From positions 496,001 through 560,000 of the forward strand of contig NZ_AUAS01000002.1 in the NCBI RefSeq assembly GCF_000428845.1: DNA of 64,000 nucleotides, given 5' to 3'. The first letter of the stretch is position 1, and every line of letters begins with the position of its first letter. Source of the stretch: Dyadobacter alkalitolerans DSM 23607. GTDB lineage: Bacteria > Bacteroidota > Bacteroidia > Cytophagales > Spirosomataceae. A program made the translations under genes and the position numbers. The notes below the pieces were generated by a model that saw nothing but the letters and a program-made list of their open reading frames with translations, ran no database searches and was not told the DNA's origin. Positions 19,165-28,561 of the stretch are shown here, one piece after another.

Positions 19165-20766
19165 CTAATAATTTGGATTTTGCGTGATAGAACCGCCTGA
19201 CCTGTCTATCTCGATTTGCGGAACAGGAAAAATCTCGTTTTTGCCTGCTGTGAAATTTCCGCCTTTGCCATTAGACCCAGGTTTCAGCGCATAGGATTTC
19301 ATGGTTGGGACCAGCGTATTCCAGCGGATAAGATCAAACAGGCGATGATATTCCATAGCGAGCTCCACGCGGCGTTCGTGGCGGACTGCCTTGCGCAGAT
19401 CGTCGGTTGCTTTCACATCCGGCAAAGCCTTTGCGGCAATGCTGGTAACCCTTGACACGGCTTCCACGTCTTTTCTCATGCTGCCCGAAGCACGCTTGCG
19501 AACCTGGTTGATATAGTCTGCGGCTTCGGCTTTGCTGCCTCCGCTTTCAATCAATGCTTCTGCGTACATGAGGAGCACATCGGCATAGCGGATCGGGTGA
19601 TAAGTCCATGCATCATTTCCCCAACCCTGGCCACGCCGGATCTCCGGAAGATACACTTTCCTGTTGTGGTAACCCGTGTTAGGATAGGTTGAAAAATCCA
19701 GGACTTCTTTCGTTCCGTTTACTTTTGGAAATACATCACCAGGCTGGATTACGGTAAAGAGTAAACGCGGATCACCTGGTTCAAATTCTTTTACCAGGTC
19801 CTGCGTAGGCATATCAAAGCCCCAGCCGCCGGTTGCTCCGCGAGGCGAACAATATACGGGTGTCGTGCTTCCGTTGATGGGTATAGCAGGATCATCTCCC
19901 ATAATAATGGAAAACACGGCTTCCTTAGTCTTGTAGCCATGTTCCAGAAAAATTTCCTGGAATTGTGGGTGCAATGCAAATGCTTTGGAGTCGATCACTT
20001 TCTTGGCTGCGTCGCGGGCTTTTGCATATAATGCAGGGTCGTCTTTCGCGAAAAACAAATAACTGCGCGCCAACAATGCCAGCGCAGCTTCCCTCGTCGC
20101 TCTTCCGATCTCGCCGGGCTGAATGCTCGTGGCCGAAAGCATGGCAGGGTCACTGCTAACTGCCAGCAGTTCCGACTCGATAAATGCAAATATCTCTTTG
20201 CTCGAAGCGCGGTTCAGCTTTGTACGGTCATCCACTGTCAGCGTTTTTGTCACCAACGGCACGCCCCCGAAAACTTCGGCAAGCTCAAAGTAAAACATCG
20301 CTCTCAAAAACCGGATTTCGTCCAGATAGCGGTTCTTCAAGGTCTCATCCAGCGGCGCTCCGCTCGCATCGATCAGATCTGCTTCGGGCAATTTTTCCAA
20401 TGCTACATTGCAATTACCGATGGCATTGTAACGTGCTGTCCAGTAACCCATAAGCGTTTCATTGGATGCGATCGCGCGGCCGAAACCCAGGTCGGTCACG
20501 AACGGACGGTCACCTGCATCCGAGCCGCCTTTGTCGCTGTCGTCGGTGGTCATATTGCCCAATTCTGCGCGCGCAGCTTCGTAACCCCAGAAATCGTAAA
20601 ATCCGCGGTAACAGGTGATCAGTGATTTGAAACCTGCATCTGGTGATTTGTAAAATGTTTCGTCAGTCAGGTTACCCGGCGGGGTGCGGTCTAAGAACTC
20701 ATCGGAGCAGGATGTGCCGGTCATAACCAGGCACCAAACAAGCATAACGAATGATAATTTTTTCAT
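19165..20766 (-). CDS. SusD/RagB-family nutrient-binding outer membrane lipoprotein
   Basis: 533 aa. The lipoprotein signal ends TGTSC with Cys20 as acylation site. The SusD N-terminus follows (DEFLDRTPPGNLTDETFYKS), and the TPR-like core includes NRYLDEIRFLRAMFYFELAEVFGG and RYADVLLMYAEALIESGG. The C-terminal signature is RHERRVELAMEYHRLFDLIRW. SusD proteins form the lid of the SusC porin and bind oligosaccharides or other polymers at the cell surface. The gene follows susC by 43 bp. Which ligand it takes is unknown, but a sugar is favoured by the dehydrogenase downstream. Confidence 0.95.
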   Translation of the reverse strand: MKKLSFVMLVWCLVMTGTSCSDEFLDRTPPGNLTDETFYKSPDAGFKSLITCYRGFYDFWGYEAARAELGNMTTDDSDKGGSDAGDRPFVTDLGFGRAIASNETLMGYWTARYNAIGNCNVALEKLPEADLIDASGAPLDETLKNRYLDEIRFLRAMFYFELAEVFGGVPLVTKTLTVDDRTKLNRASSKEIFAFIESELLAVSSDPAMLSATSIQPGEIGRATREAALALLARSYLFFAKDDPALYAKARDAAKKVIDSKAFALHPQFQEIFLEHGYKTKEAVFSIIMGDDPAIPINGSTTPVYCSPRGATGGWGFDMPTQDLVKEFEPGDPRLLFTVIQPGDVFPKVNGTKEVLDFSTYPNTGYHNRKVYLPEIRRGQGWGNDAWTYHPIRYADVLLMYAEALIESGGSKAEAADYINQVRKRASGSMRKDVEAVSRVTSIAAKALPDVKATDDLRKAVRHERRVELAMEYHRLFDLIRWNTLVPTMKSYALKPGSNGKGGNFTAGKNEIFPVPQIEIDRSGGSITQNPNY

Positions 20767-20809
20767 ATTTTCTATTCCTGTTTAAGAATATATTCGAGAG
20801 TGGATCTAT

Positions 20810-23800
20810 TTAAAATTTCGCATTGATACCAAACATCCAGGTGCGCGCTTGTGGGAAATATCCCTGGTCGATACCCATCAACTTAGGGTCTGTCGATCCC
20901 ATTTCAGGATCAAGTCCGCTGTATTTGGTAATGGTAAAAAGGTTTTGAGCGCCTACATACAACCTCATCTGCTTGGTCCTAACCTTTTGTAAAAGCCCTG
21001 CCGGAAGGCTGTAACCCAGCTGTAAGTTTTTCATCCGCATGTAAGATCCGTCTTCCACAAAATAAGAGGACACATTTGTATTAAGACCCGCATTTTGCGA
21101 AATCTTATAGTATTCGTTTGTGCTACCCAGGCCATTCCACGCTTTTTCAAGAAAGCCTTTCGGTGCATTGTACCAGCCTGTTCCAGCCTCGGTGTCGTAA
21201 CGCAGAATGTTCATGACGTCATTTCCCTGAGAACCCTGGATGAATGCACTCAGGTCAAATCCTTTGTAAGCTGCATTCAGCGTAAATCCATAGATGAAAT
21301 CCGGCCATGGGTTCCCGATTTTGGTGCGGTCGTCTGCATTCAGGATATTGTCACCATTTATGTTGCGGAAACGGATGTCGCCCGGGGAAGAAAGCCCTTT
21401 TTGCGGACTTGCATTCACCTCGTCCTGTGTTTGGAAAATCCCGTCTGTCAGCCAGCCCAGGTAATAACCCACTGGCATGCCCTCTTCTGTTTTGCTGATC
21501 GTTTCGCCAAGGTGGGCTGTTGAATAGATCGGCTCTCCGCCGCCCAGTGTCGTTACTTTGTTGGTAAAAGTCGAGAAAGTGGCCTTAATGCCATACTGGA
21601 AATCACCGACTGCATTGTCATATCCAACTGCAAATTCCCAGCCTTTATTCACCATTTTACCTGCATTTGACCAGGGCGAGTTGGGATATCCCAGCGTGGT
21701 CGGCAATGGGACGATAAGAAGCATGTTATCGATTGCCTTATTGAAATAATCAGCAGTGAAATTGATCTTACCATCAAGAAATGCAAGATCAAGACCCAGA
21801 TCAGTTTGCGTAGAGGTTTCCCACTGCAGCATAGCATTCCCGATGCTGCTCCGGCCTGCACCCAGGTAAGCGGTCGTATTATTACCAAAGAGATAGCGGC
21901 CGTTGTTTCCATATGTCGAAAGATAGGCGCCGTTAGAAACATTCTGATTTCCTATCATACCATAGCTCGCCCGCAGCTTTCCGCTCGTCAGCCATTTCGG
22001 AGCGGCGTCTTTGATAAAGGTTTCCTGCGTGAAATTCCATGCGGCGGAAACGGAAGGGAAAGTCCCCCAGCGGTAATCTTTCGCAAAGCGTGAAGTTCCG
22101 TCACGGCGTACATTGGCGGTCACAACATAACGACCTCCATATGAATAGCTAACCCTTCCGAAGAATGAATTCAGCGCATTGGAATAAGTGTAACCTGAGG
22201 CAGCCGGATTGATCGTGGCGGAGTTGATGATCCGCATATCAGGGTCGTTGTTAACCACGCCTTGCTTGGAAGCGCCGTATTCGAGTCCTTTTGTCTGCTC
22301 TGCGGATGTCCCCACCAGCGCATTAACCCGGTGCTGTCCCCATATCTGATCAAAAGCCAGCGTATTTTCCCAGACAAAGTAATTGGACCAATACGAATAG
22401 TTGCTCACCGTATTGTATGTGCTGTAATCATATCCGTTGAGATAATACTGCGGCGTAAATCCGTTCGACAACGCACGGTTGATGTCCAGACCAAAATTAC
22501 TCCTGAATTTAAGCGGCTCAATGATTTTTACTTCCAGGTTGGCGCCGCCTTTCAGACTGATCCCTTCCCAGATACTCTGGCGCATTCTTTCAATCTGACC
22601 AACCGGGTTGGGCTTGTTTGAGTAAAGTACACCTGCATATTTTGAAAAAGGATTGCTGGCATCATAATTCTGCATGATCGTCTGGTAAAAAGAAGGGACA
22701 TTGGTAAGGTTATCCCTGTAAACAGGCGTGATCGGATCGGCGGTCATGGCGCTGAAAATGGTCCCTGAAAAAGGATTGTTCTCATCAATGTTCCGGCGGC
22801 TTTCGTACACGACAGCAATGTTGCTTCCCAGCCGCACGCGCTCATTGATATCAGCATTCACATTGTTTCGCCACGAAATACGGCGATAGTCCGAGCCGCG
22901 CACGATGCCTTTCTGATCCATGTAACCTACCGATGAGGCAAAATCCACTTTCCTGCTTCCACCCGAGACAGTGATGTTATAACTCTGCACGGGCGCATTT
23001 TTCTGCGTGATATATTTCCACCAGTCGGTGCCCTCCGGGCCCGTGTTGGCGCGAACAAATGCCAAAGCCTCTTCCTTCATCGCAGGGGAAATCGGGAGAT
23101 TCACGCCCACCGCCTCGGCAGCACGGTTTTTATAGGTGATAAATTCCTCTGCATTAAGCATCTGCGGACGTTTCCAGGGCGATTGCAGCCCATAATAGCT
23201 ATCAAAAGAAACATTAACGGATTCAGATTTGCTTCCTCTTTTGGTCGTGATAATCACCAGGCCATTGGATGCACGCGATCCGTAAATAGCAGCAGCAGAA
23301 GCATCCTTGTGAATGTCCATCGTCTCGATGTCATTGGGGTTCAACCAGCCGATCCCGCTTTGCGGAAGGCCGTCGACAATGTACAAGGGCTCATTTGAAT
23401 TATTGATCGAACCGATTCCTCGGATCCTCACCACACCGGCAGATCCCGGACTGCCGCTGCTTTGCGTCACCATTACCCCGGCAGCCTTTCCCTGCAATGC
23501 ATCGGACGCGGTGCGAAGGGGCATATTCTGAATTTCGCTTCCGCCCACCGACGACACCGCGCCAGTGATATCTTTTTTGGAAACAGAACCATAACCTACC
23601 ACGACCACTTCCGACAGTGCTTTCGAATCCGCAGACAGCTTCATATCCATGACCGATCTGCCATCCACAGGAAGTTCCGAGGAAAGGTAGCCGATGAAAG
23701 AAAACACAAGCGTTCCGTCCTCAGGAACATTGGACAGCGTGTAATGACCTGTGTTATCGGTCGTTGTTCCGTTGCTTGTATTCTTGACAATGATGCTCGC

Positions 23801-24307
23801 TCCCGGCAATGGCTCGCCCGTGACTGCATCAGCAACAACACCTGACACTGTCAATGCTACCGGATTGGCTCTGGTGCCGCGTGCGGAAGCCAGTGCATTG
23901 GATTGGGAATGCTGAATGCGCGAAGTCTTCTGATCCTTTTCCGATTGCTGCCCTTCCCTGTCTTCGATTTCTTCCTTGGTGTAAATTACATAGAAGTTGT
24001 CTCTCAATTTCCGGAAGGCCAGCTTGTTCGGTTCCAGAATCCTTTTCAGGTAAGATTCGAGGGACGAAGCTTTTCCCGAGTCCTTAATTGTAATACCGGC
24101 TACGTACCCGGAATTGTACAGAAAAGATACATTGAATTGCTTTTCGAGGTCCCTCAGTTTACTTTCCAGCGTGACGGCTTGCTCAGGGTTGCTTTTTGGA
24201 GCATTGACATTGTCCACCCGCGAGAGCGCAACGGACTGCGCGGTTGCCTGCGCCAGGAAGCAACTGCAAAGCGCAAAAAGTTTGAGTGTAATAATTAATC
24301 GTTTCAT
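20810..24307 (-). CDS. SusC/RagA-family TonB-linked outer membrane protein with STN domain
   Basis: 1165 aa from the ATG at 24307 (MKRLIITLKLFALCSC), which gives a proper signal peptide; the frame is open 36 codons further upstream. The N-terminal STN/secretin domain (LESKLRDLEKQFNVSFLYN, about residues 45-110) is the part that talks to FecR. Next come a carboxypeptidase-regulatory-like domain (VSGVVADAVTGEPLPGASI), the TonB box region and the SusC plug signature (VVVVGYGSVSKKDITGAVSS, GVVRIRGIGSINNSNEPLYI), then the large barrel ending LGYSLPAGLL and FGINAKF. It imports the ligand captured by SusD using TonB energy. The STN domain makes it a transducer as well as a porin. Confidence 0.95.
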   Translation of the reverse strand: MKRLIITLKLFALCSCFLAQATAQSVALSRVDNVNAPKSNPEQAVTLESKLRDLEKQFNVSFLYNSGYVAGITIKDSGKASSLESYLKRILEPNKLAFRKLRDNFYVIYTKEEIEDREGQQSEKDQKTSRIQHSQSNALASARGTRANPVALTVSGVVADAVTGEPLPGASIIVKNTSNGTTTDNTGHYTLSNVPEDGTLVFSFIGYLSSELPVDGRSVMDMKLSADSKALSEVVVVGYGSVSKKDITGAVSSVGGSEIQNMPLRTASDALQGKAAGVMVTQSSGSPGSAGVVRIRGIGSINNSNEPLYIVDGLPQSGIGWLNPNDIETMDIHKDASAAAIYGSRASNGLVIITTKRGSKSESVNVSFDSYYGLQSPWKRPQMLNAEEFITYKNRAAEAVGVNLPISPAMKEEALAFVRANTGPEGTDWWKYITQKNAPVQSYNITVSGGSRKVDFASSVGYMDQKGIVRGSDYRRISWRNNVNADINERVRLGSNIAVVYESRRNIDENNPFSGTIFSAMTADPITPVYRDNLTNVPSFYQTIMQNYDASNPFSKYAGVLYSNKPNPVGQIERMRQSIWEGISLKGGANLEVKIIEPLKFRSNFGLDINRALSNGFTPQYYLNGYDYSTYNTVSNYSYWSNYFVWENTLAFDQIWGQHRVNALVGTSAEQTKGLEYGASKQGVVNNDPDMRIINSATINPAASGYTYSNALNSFFGRVSYSYGGRYVVTANVRRDGTSRFAKDYRWGTFPSVSAAWNFTQETFIKDAAPKWLTSGKLRASYGMIGNQNVSNGAYLSTYGNNGRYLFGNNTTAYLGAGRSSIGNAMLQWETSTQTDLGLDLAFLDGKINFTADYFNKAIDNMLLIVPLPTTLGYPNSPWSNAGKMVNKGWEFAVGYDNAVGDFQYGIKATFSTFTNKVTTLGGGEPIYSTAHLGETISKTEEGMPVGYYLGWLTDGIFQTQDEVNASPQKGLSSPGDIRFRNINGDNILNADDRTKIGNPWPDFIYGFTLNAAYKGFDLSAFIQGSQGNDVMNILRYDTEAGTGWYNAPKGFLEKAWNGLGSTNEYYKISQNAGLNTNVSSYFVEDGSYMRMKNLQLGYSLPAGLLQKVRTKQMRLYVGAQNLFTITKYSGLDPEMGSTDPKLMGIDQGYFPQARTWMFGINAKF

Positions 24308-24459
24308 AGGCAAAGGCTGCAAAAGGGTTTGTTTTAAGTAAGGAATTTGTTCAATCACAAGCATATAATTCTGCGTTGTGAATGTATAGTAACATTTCCT
24401 CCAACCTACCGCCATTTCAGCGTGAAATTTTTAAAAAATAAGTGCGGTAACGGTCCTGC

Positions 24460-25434
24460 TTATCTTTTCCGATCTGTAATTGTCAATTCTTTTCCGTTCT
24501 GGGCTATGATAACGCCCGACGCTTCGGCGATGCCCTGGATCAGGATTTCAATGTTGTCTGTCGGCACCGAGCCGGTGATTTTGCGGGTAAGCAGTTCGGG
24601 TGTTTCTGCTTGGATTTTAAAGTCGTAAGTGTCTTCCAGGATGAGCGACACTTCTTGCAGGGTAGTATTATTAAAAATCAGCTTATGCTCCTTCCAGGCT
24701 GAATATACGGACGTCTCCACTCTTTCACGGACATAATCGGAAGGATTACCGGCGAATTTCACCATTTCTCCGGGCTTCATAATCAGCGTCTCATTTTCAT
24801 CATCATTCAAATTGCATTGCACCTTACCCTGGTCGAGGACAATGCGCGTTCCGCTTTTTCGGTTAGCCACGGTAAACTGTGTCCCGAGGACATCCAGGCT
24901 GAAATCTTCCCCGGTACGGACCCGGAATTTCCGGTTGTCTTTGGTATGGATTACTTTGAAATAGGCTTCGCCTTTCAGGTTAATTTCGCGAAGCTGTTCG
25001 TTCCCCCAGTTTGAGCGATAGGTAATTTCCGAGTTCCCATTCAGCGTCACTTCCGAACCATCGGGCAGCATTACGGTGCGCACCTCGCCGTAACCCGCTT
25101 GCTCGCGGATCATTCCAGTCTGGCTGAAATAATAGTATAAACCTGCACCCGCCATAACAACAAGCAGAATAGAAGCTGCAACCCGCAGCATTCTTGTAAA
25201 TAATGTACGTCTGGGCCATTGGATCGGGTGCAGATTTTCCTGTTCTAATGCAGTTTGGATTTTTTCAAACATTTTCGCTTCCAGGGCAGGCAATGCCCTT
25301 TCCGATAGGCGTTCCGTGAAATCGGGCTGGCTTTCGTAAGTCATATACCATGCTTCCAGCTCCGCCTGTTCTTCGTCGGAAGCTATCCCTACTCCCTGTC
25401 TTTCCAATAAATATTGTAACCGCTCCCTATTCAT
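24460..25434 (-). CDS. FecR-family anti-sigma / sigma regulator
   Basis: 324 aa. The cytoplasmic N-terminal part (~1-85) precedes one membrane helix at about residues 86-106 (RMLRVAASILLVVMAGAGLY). The periplasmic FecR domain follows: EVRTVMLPDGSEVTLNGNSE, then REINLKGEAYFKVIHTKDN and FRVRTGEDFSLDVLGTQFTV. The C-terminal ~70 residues resemble the STN-like DUF4974 module (TLQEVSLILEDTYDFKIQAE). FecR relays the ligand-bound state of SusC to the sigma factor across the inner membrane. It lies between the sigma gene and susC, as is usual in Bacteroidota. Confidence 0.95.
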   Translation of the reverse strand: MNRERLQYLLERQGVGIASDEEQAELEAWYMTYESQPDFTERLSERALPALEAKMFEKIQTALEQENLHPIQWPRRTLFTRMLRVAASILLVVMAGAGLYYYFSQTGMIREQAGYGEVRTVMLPDGSEVTLNGNSEITYRSNWGNEQLREINLKGEAYFKVIHTKDNRKFRVRTGEDFSLDVLGTQFTVANRKSGTRIVLDQGKVQCNLNDDENETLIMKPGEMVKFAGNPSDYVRERVETSVYSAWKEHKLIFNNTTLQEVSLILEDTYDFKIQAETPELLTRKITGSVPTDNIEILIQGIAEASGVIIAQNGKELTITDRKR

Positions 25435-25516
25435 TGATGATCAAACTTCTTTAATAGTTGTTAGTAACATTCAAGCCTGACTTCCGTCATTCAATCCCTG
25501 CTTTTTTTAGCATAAC

Positions 25517-26074
25517 CTACTCAAACCCGCTCTCTGCCAGCAAGATGAGGATCAATATAAAATCCTTCAAATTGGCCCGGATGATCTTGATCGCCTTGCC
25601 CATCTGCTTTTCCACGGTATCGACGGGGATATTTAATCGCAATGAAATCTCTTTATAGCTCAGGTTTTCACGACGGCTGAGCTGATATACTTTTTTGATT
25701 TTTTCGGGCAGGTTTTCGATGCTTCTGGCCAATGCGCCGGCAAGCTCTTCGTAGTACAGGCTGTCTTCAATGTAATTTTTTTCAATCTCCTGCGTGTTAG
25801 TGAGATGGTCTAGATACGCATTCCGGATTTTTCTCGAACGGATGAGGTTGTATACACGGTAACGAAGTGCACCGAAGAGATACGCTTCCATTGACAACGT
25901 AATGATAAGCGTTTCCCGTTTCTCCCAGATGTCGATAAAAATCTCCTGAATAATTTCTTCACATTCCTCTCTCAACAGCAAGCGTTTGTAAGCCGAATCG
26001 AACAATCGTCGCCAATACTTTTTATAGAGCTCGGCAAAAGCATTCCTGTCGCCTTGCCGCAAACGGTAAAGCAA
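25517..26074 (-). CDS. ECF sigma factor of FecI type (Sus-associated)
   Basis: 185 aa from a TTG at 26074 (reads LLYRLRQGDRNAFAELYKKY). No ATG or GTG exists in frame between it and the upstream stop at 26129, so TTG is the best canonical start. Region 2 (RLLLREECEEIIQEIFIDIW) and region 4 (LSYKEISLRLNIPVDTVEKQ) are both intact. Length is normal for Bacteroidetes sigma-70 family-1 proteins. With FecR and the STN-containing SusC downstream it forms a transenvelope signalling chain that should turn on susCD and the sugar dehydrogenase. Gap to fecR is 82 bp. Confidence 0.93.
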   Translation of the reverse strand: MLYRLRQGDRNAFAELYKKYWRRLFDSAYKRLLLREECEEIIQEIFIDIWEKRETLIITLSMEAYLFGALRYRVYNLIRSRKIRNAYLDHLTNTQEIEKNYIEDSLYYEELAGALARSIENLPEKIKKVYQLSRRENLSYKEISLRLNIPVDTVEKQMGKAIKIIRANLKDFILILILLAESGFE

Positions 26075-26128
26075 ATCTTCTTCTTGCCGGTGAGGGTTGT
26101 CTGGATCGATGATGTCGGTGATGTCTCG

Positions 26129-26638
26129 TTATTCCTGAAAGCCAAATGTATAGCTTCCCCAGTAGCTTTTTCCTACCTGTATCAACGTCTTCACGCATCG
26201 CTGATACATTTCCCTTCCCGCTTCCAAAGTATCCTTTCGTTGCTGCCGAAGCTTCGCTACATGATCCAGACCTTCGGTACGGAGATAGTCATTGAATTGC
26301 AAAGCTTCGAGCTCGATGAATTTGCTGGTGTTATTGAATGCGATCAGGTGACTGCCTTCCGTAGAAAAGCTTAAATCGAGACTACTCAGACTATCCCCAT
26401 ATACCTGGCTACTGACATCCTCCTTCTTACCCTGAGCGAAATGGTCCAGCTTAACAATCTTATATTTATGCCCGTTCGAATGTTCCCCCGTGTAATCTTC
26501 ACCCACCATCAGGTCAATGCGGACTTTTTCATTTTTTTCGAGCCAGAATTTCACAGGCTCCAGCCAGAATTCATGTGCAAATGCAAGCGAGCAAAAAAGC
26601 AGTAGGCTGCTTAGGGGAAGGAGTTTTTTGATTTTCAT
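26129..26638 (-). pseudogene. DUF4198-family secreted protein with a likely internal deletion
   Basis: 169 aa from the ATG at 26638 (MKIKKLLPLSSLLLF), with a signal peptide ending ...AFA before HEFWLEPVKFWL, the conserved start of DUF4198 proteins (periplasmic, sometimes near metal uptake genes). The family pattern continues to REMYQRCVKTLIQVG near residue 155 and then jumps to SYWGSYTFGFQE, which I recall as the extreme end of such proteins; usual length is ~240-270 aa. About 80 residues of the middle seem to be missing, in frame. The gene may be non-functional. It precedes the sigma factor on the same strand by 54 bp but is probably not part of that unit. The family call is firmer than the deletion. 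Confidence 0.65.
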
Positions 26639-26670
26639 ATAAGTTTGTATCAACCATAAAATAACAACAA

Positions 26671-26712
26671 AAAGCCCGAAGGAATCTATTATCCCTCCGG
26701 GCATTTTTGTTT
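26671..26712. terminator. Bidirectional-looking intrinsic terminator
   Basis: GCCCGAAGG at 26674-26682 pairs with CCTCCGGGC at 26694-26702, with one mismatch, around an 11-base loop. It is flanked by A-rich sequence on the left and ATTTTTGTTT on the right, so it has a U tract in both directions. It lies just after the leftward PhyH gene and before the leftward DUF4198 gene, so the minus strand use is the relevant one. Confidence 0.75.
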
Positions 26713-26804
26713 AAATAAGCTAAACAGTAGGCTTCCAGCCGTTTTGGTAGCTTGTCCACCATAACCTTATAGCTTTGGCAGGTAACCATATCCAGTTATA
26801 GATT

Positions 26805-27764
26805 TCATCTATTGATCATTTTCCTGGCCCACTGCCGGAAGTTGGCGGGGATCAGCTTTCGCATAATTCCTTCCGGCAAATACAGTTTGTAGGAGTAGCC
26901 AACGTATTTAATCGGGGTTCCTAAATAATTGCTCTGAACCTCTTTCCCGGTTGATATATCCATGACCTTTTGTATTGAAATCCTTTCCAAAGCCATGTCT
27001 GTTTTCATCGGCCTGTAATAGGCGCAATTTTCAAAATAAAAGTGATTTACCTGCGTATATCTTGTTGAGCCCGGCACCGTAATTTTTTCTCCTCCATGCA
27101 GCAGGTTTGCCGACCAGATTAATGCCTGGCCTTTTTTTAAATTCAGCACTTTCTTTTCTAAATGTTTCTGCACCACCAGCTGCTCAATGAAGTCTTCATA
27201 ACGTGCATAATAATTGGCTAGCATATCCTCAATGGATTCGCTGGTTGAACCTTTAATCCCTAAAATGGAGAGGTCATAAAAAGGCAACCGATGGCTTGCG
27301 GGATAATAGTGAAGCGGCCCGTTTCCATCATGAACATCTTCCAAAGCTACCCACACACCGGCTAAGTAACGCTCCGGAACAGAATTGAAGTGAATTGAAT
27401 CACTATGCGTCCGCTGCTGACTTCCCGTTGAAAAGTTGAGTGTTTGAAATGGAATAGGTCTTCTTCCGTACAGTATCTGTAATATTTCTAAAACCCGGGG
27501 AGCCGTTGCAATTTTTTTGACTGCGTCATGATCTTTCCAGGAATCCTGGAGGCGGTTTGTATTATGTGTTGCAAAGTCGGGTTTTACCTGATCAATGGCC
27601 CGATCTATCAAAGCTTCGTCGATCTGCGGGTCGATAATTACATAACCATATTCGGAGTAGAAACGGATCATTTCCTTCGTTTCTTTATCAAAATCTGACC
27701 TATCGAGCTCTGCCTCAAAAAAGGGGGATTCCACCCAGGGAATTTGCATTTGTAAAGAGGACAT
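26805..27764 (-). CDS. Phytanoyl-CoA dioxygenase (PhyH) family Fe(II)/2-oxoglutarate oxygenase
   Basis: 319 aa. The double-stranded beta-helix core carries the iron triad as His120-x-Asp122 (QQRTHSDSIHFN) and the distal His223 (NLLHGGEKI); Arg235 is placed to bind 2-oxoglutarate. The N-terminal pattern GYVIIDPQID fits the family, as does GPLHYYPASHRLP. Members hydroxylate small molecules, often in secondary metabolism or modification of lipids and sugars. The substrate is unknown. Stand-alone gene: a terminator lies downstream, and ~290 bp of AT-rich sequence without any gene (27765-28054) lies upstream and should hold its promoter. Confidence 0.88.
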   Translation of the reverse strand: MSSLQMQIPWVESPFFEAELDRSDFDKETKEMIRFYSEYGYVIIDPQIDEALIDRAIDQVKPDFATHNTNRLQDSWKDHDAVKKIATAPRVLEILQILYGRRPIPFQTLNFSTGSQQRTHSDSIHFNSVPERYLAGVWVALEDVHDGNGPLHYYPASHRLPFYDLSILGIKGSTSESIEDMLANYYARYEDFIEQLVVQKHLEKKVLNLKKGQALIWSANLLHGGEKITVPGSTRYTQVNHFYFENCAYYRPMKTDMALERISIQKVMDISTGKEVQSNYLGTPIKYVGYSYKLYLPEGIMRKLIPANFRQWARKMINR

Positions 27765-28054
27765 ATGATTATGTAGAAAAAGTGTTTCTTAGTTCCGACT
27801 ATTTAGTTACCGTTAATGAATCTAAACTTCTTTCCGGCAAAAACTCCGGAACTATTCTACTATAAATCGTTTTGCAATCTCTCAGATCTGATCAAATGTA
27901 TTATCAAATATATTTATTGTATCTTATGGTTACCAGAAAATATTTATAAATGATTCAAATTTACCGTTAAGTAAATTTATTTTAATTTATTAAACGCAAT
28001 GTTTGGTTTTTAACTAAAATATGGGGTGCTAAGCACGAAATAATTAAGGCGGTT

Positions 28055-28483
28055 TTACTGCCGAATAAATTTAAGCTTCATATTTACGGGCTCACAATAG
28101 GTCAGGATCATTTCATCTCCTGTTTGTTCAATATTCCATGTGGCGCAGCCAATACAATCAACAGTCATACAAACATTATTGACCGGTATTTCTGCCTTCG
28201 GTTTTACTTCAAACAGCACGCCGTTCACATAGTATGCATCCGGTGCGCAGCATAAAGGCAAACCTTTTCCATCGAGTACCACTCCATCGAACCTAAAACT
28301 GATATAAGTCGGTTCGCCATCGACAGGGATCCAAACTTTTTTCCCATCGACCGTTTTCTCGTAAGCGGTCTGTTTCCAGGTATCCGCAATGGCCGCAATT
28401 TCCGGTTCCGGTTCGGGATCATCCTTTTTACACGCAACCAAAGTAAGGGAGATCATCAGGGCAAAGAATAGCTTTTTCATCAT
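28055..28483 (-). CDS. Small unknown lipoprotein (lipocalin-like size and layout)
   Basis: 142 aa, or 141 from the second ATG. The signal is SLTLVAC with Cys18 or 19, followed by KKDDPEPEPE, an acidic linker of the kind used for export to the cell surface. The remainder begins ADTWKQTAYEKTVDGKKVW, which resembles the start of the Bacteroidota lipocalin-like (DUF5004/4488) lipoproteins, and ends EMILTYCEPVNMKLKF. There are seven cysteines in the mature part (LCCAP, VCMTVDCIGCA), unusual for this group and suggesting disulphides or metal binding. Function unknown. Confidence 0.7.
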   Translation of the reverse strand: MMKKLFFALMISLTLVACKKDDPEPEPEIAAIADTWKQTAYEKTVDGKKVWIPVDGEPTYISFRFDGVVLDGKGLPLCCAPDAYYVNGVLFEVKPKAEIPVNNVCMTVDCIGCATWNIEQTGDEMILTYCEPVNMKLKFIRQ

Positions 28484-28561
28484 GTATGGGCTTTTCTTTA
28501 AGGATGCTGGTTGAGCCTTTTTGGTTGGAACACCTATGAGGTGGTTGAGCAGGTTAGTTCG

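Noticed and set aside
26075..26128. DUF4198 and sigma genes as one read-through protein, because the stop is in the same frame
   Set aside because: The two are unrelated and the DUF4198 end looks natural; the shared frame is likely chance.
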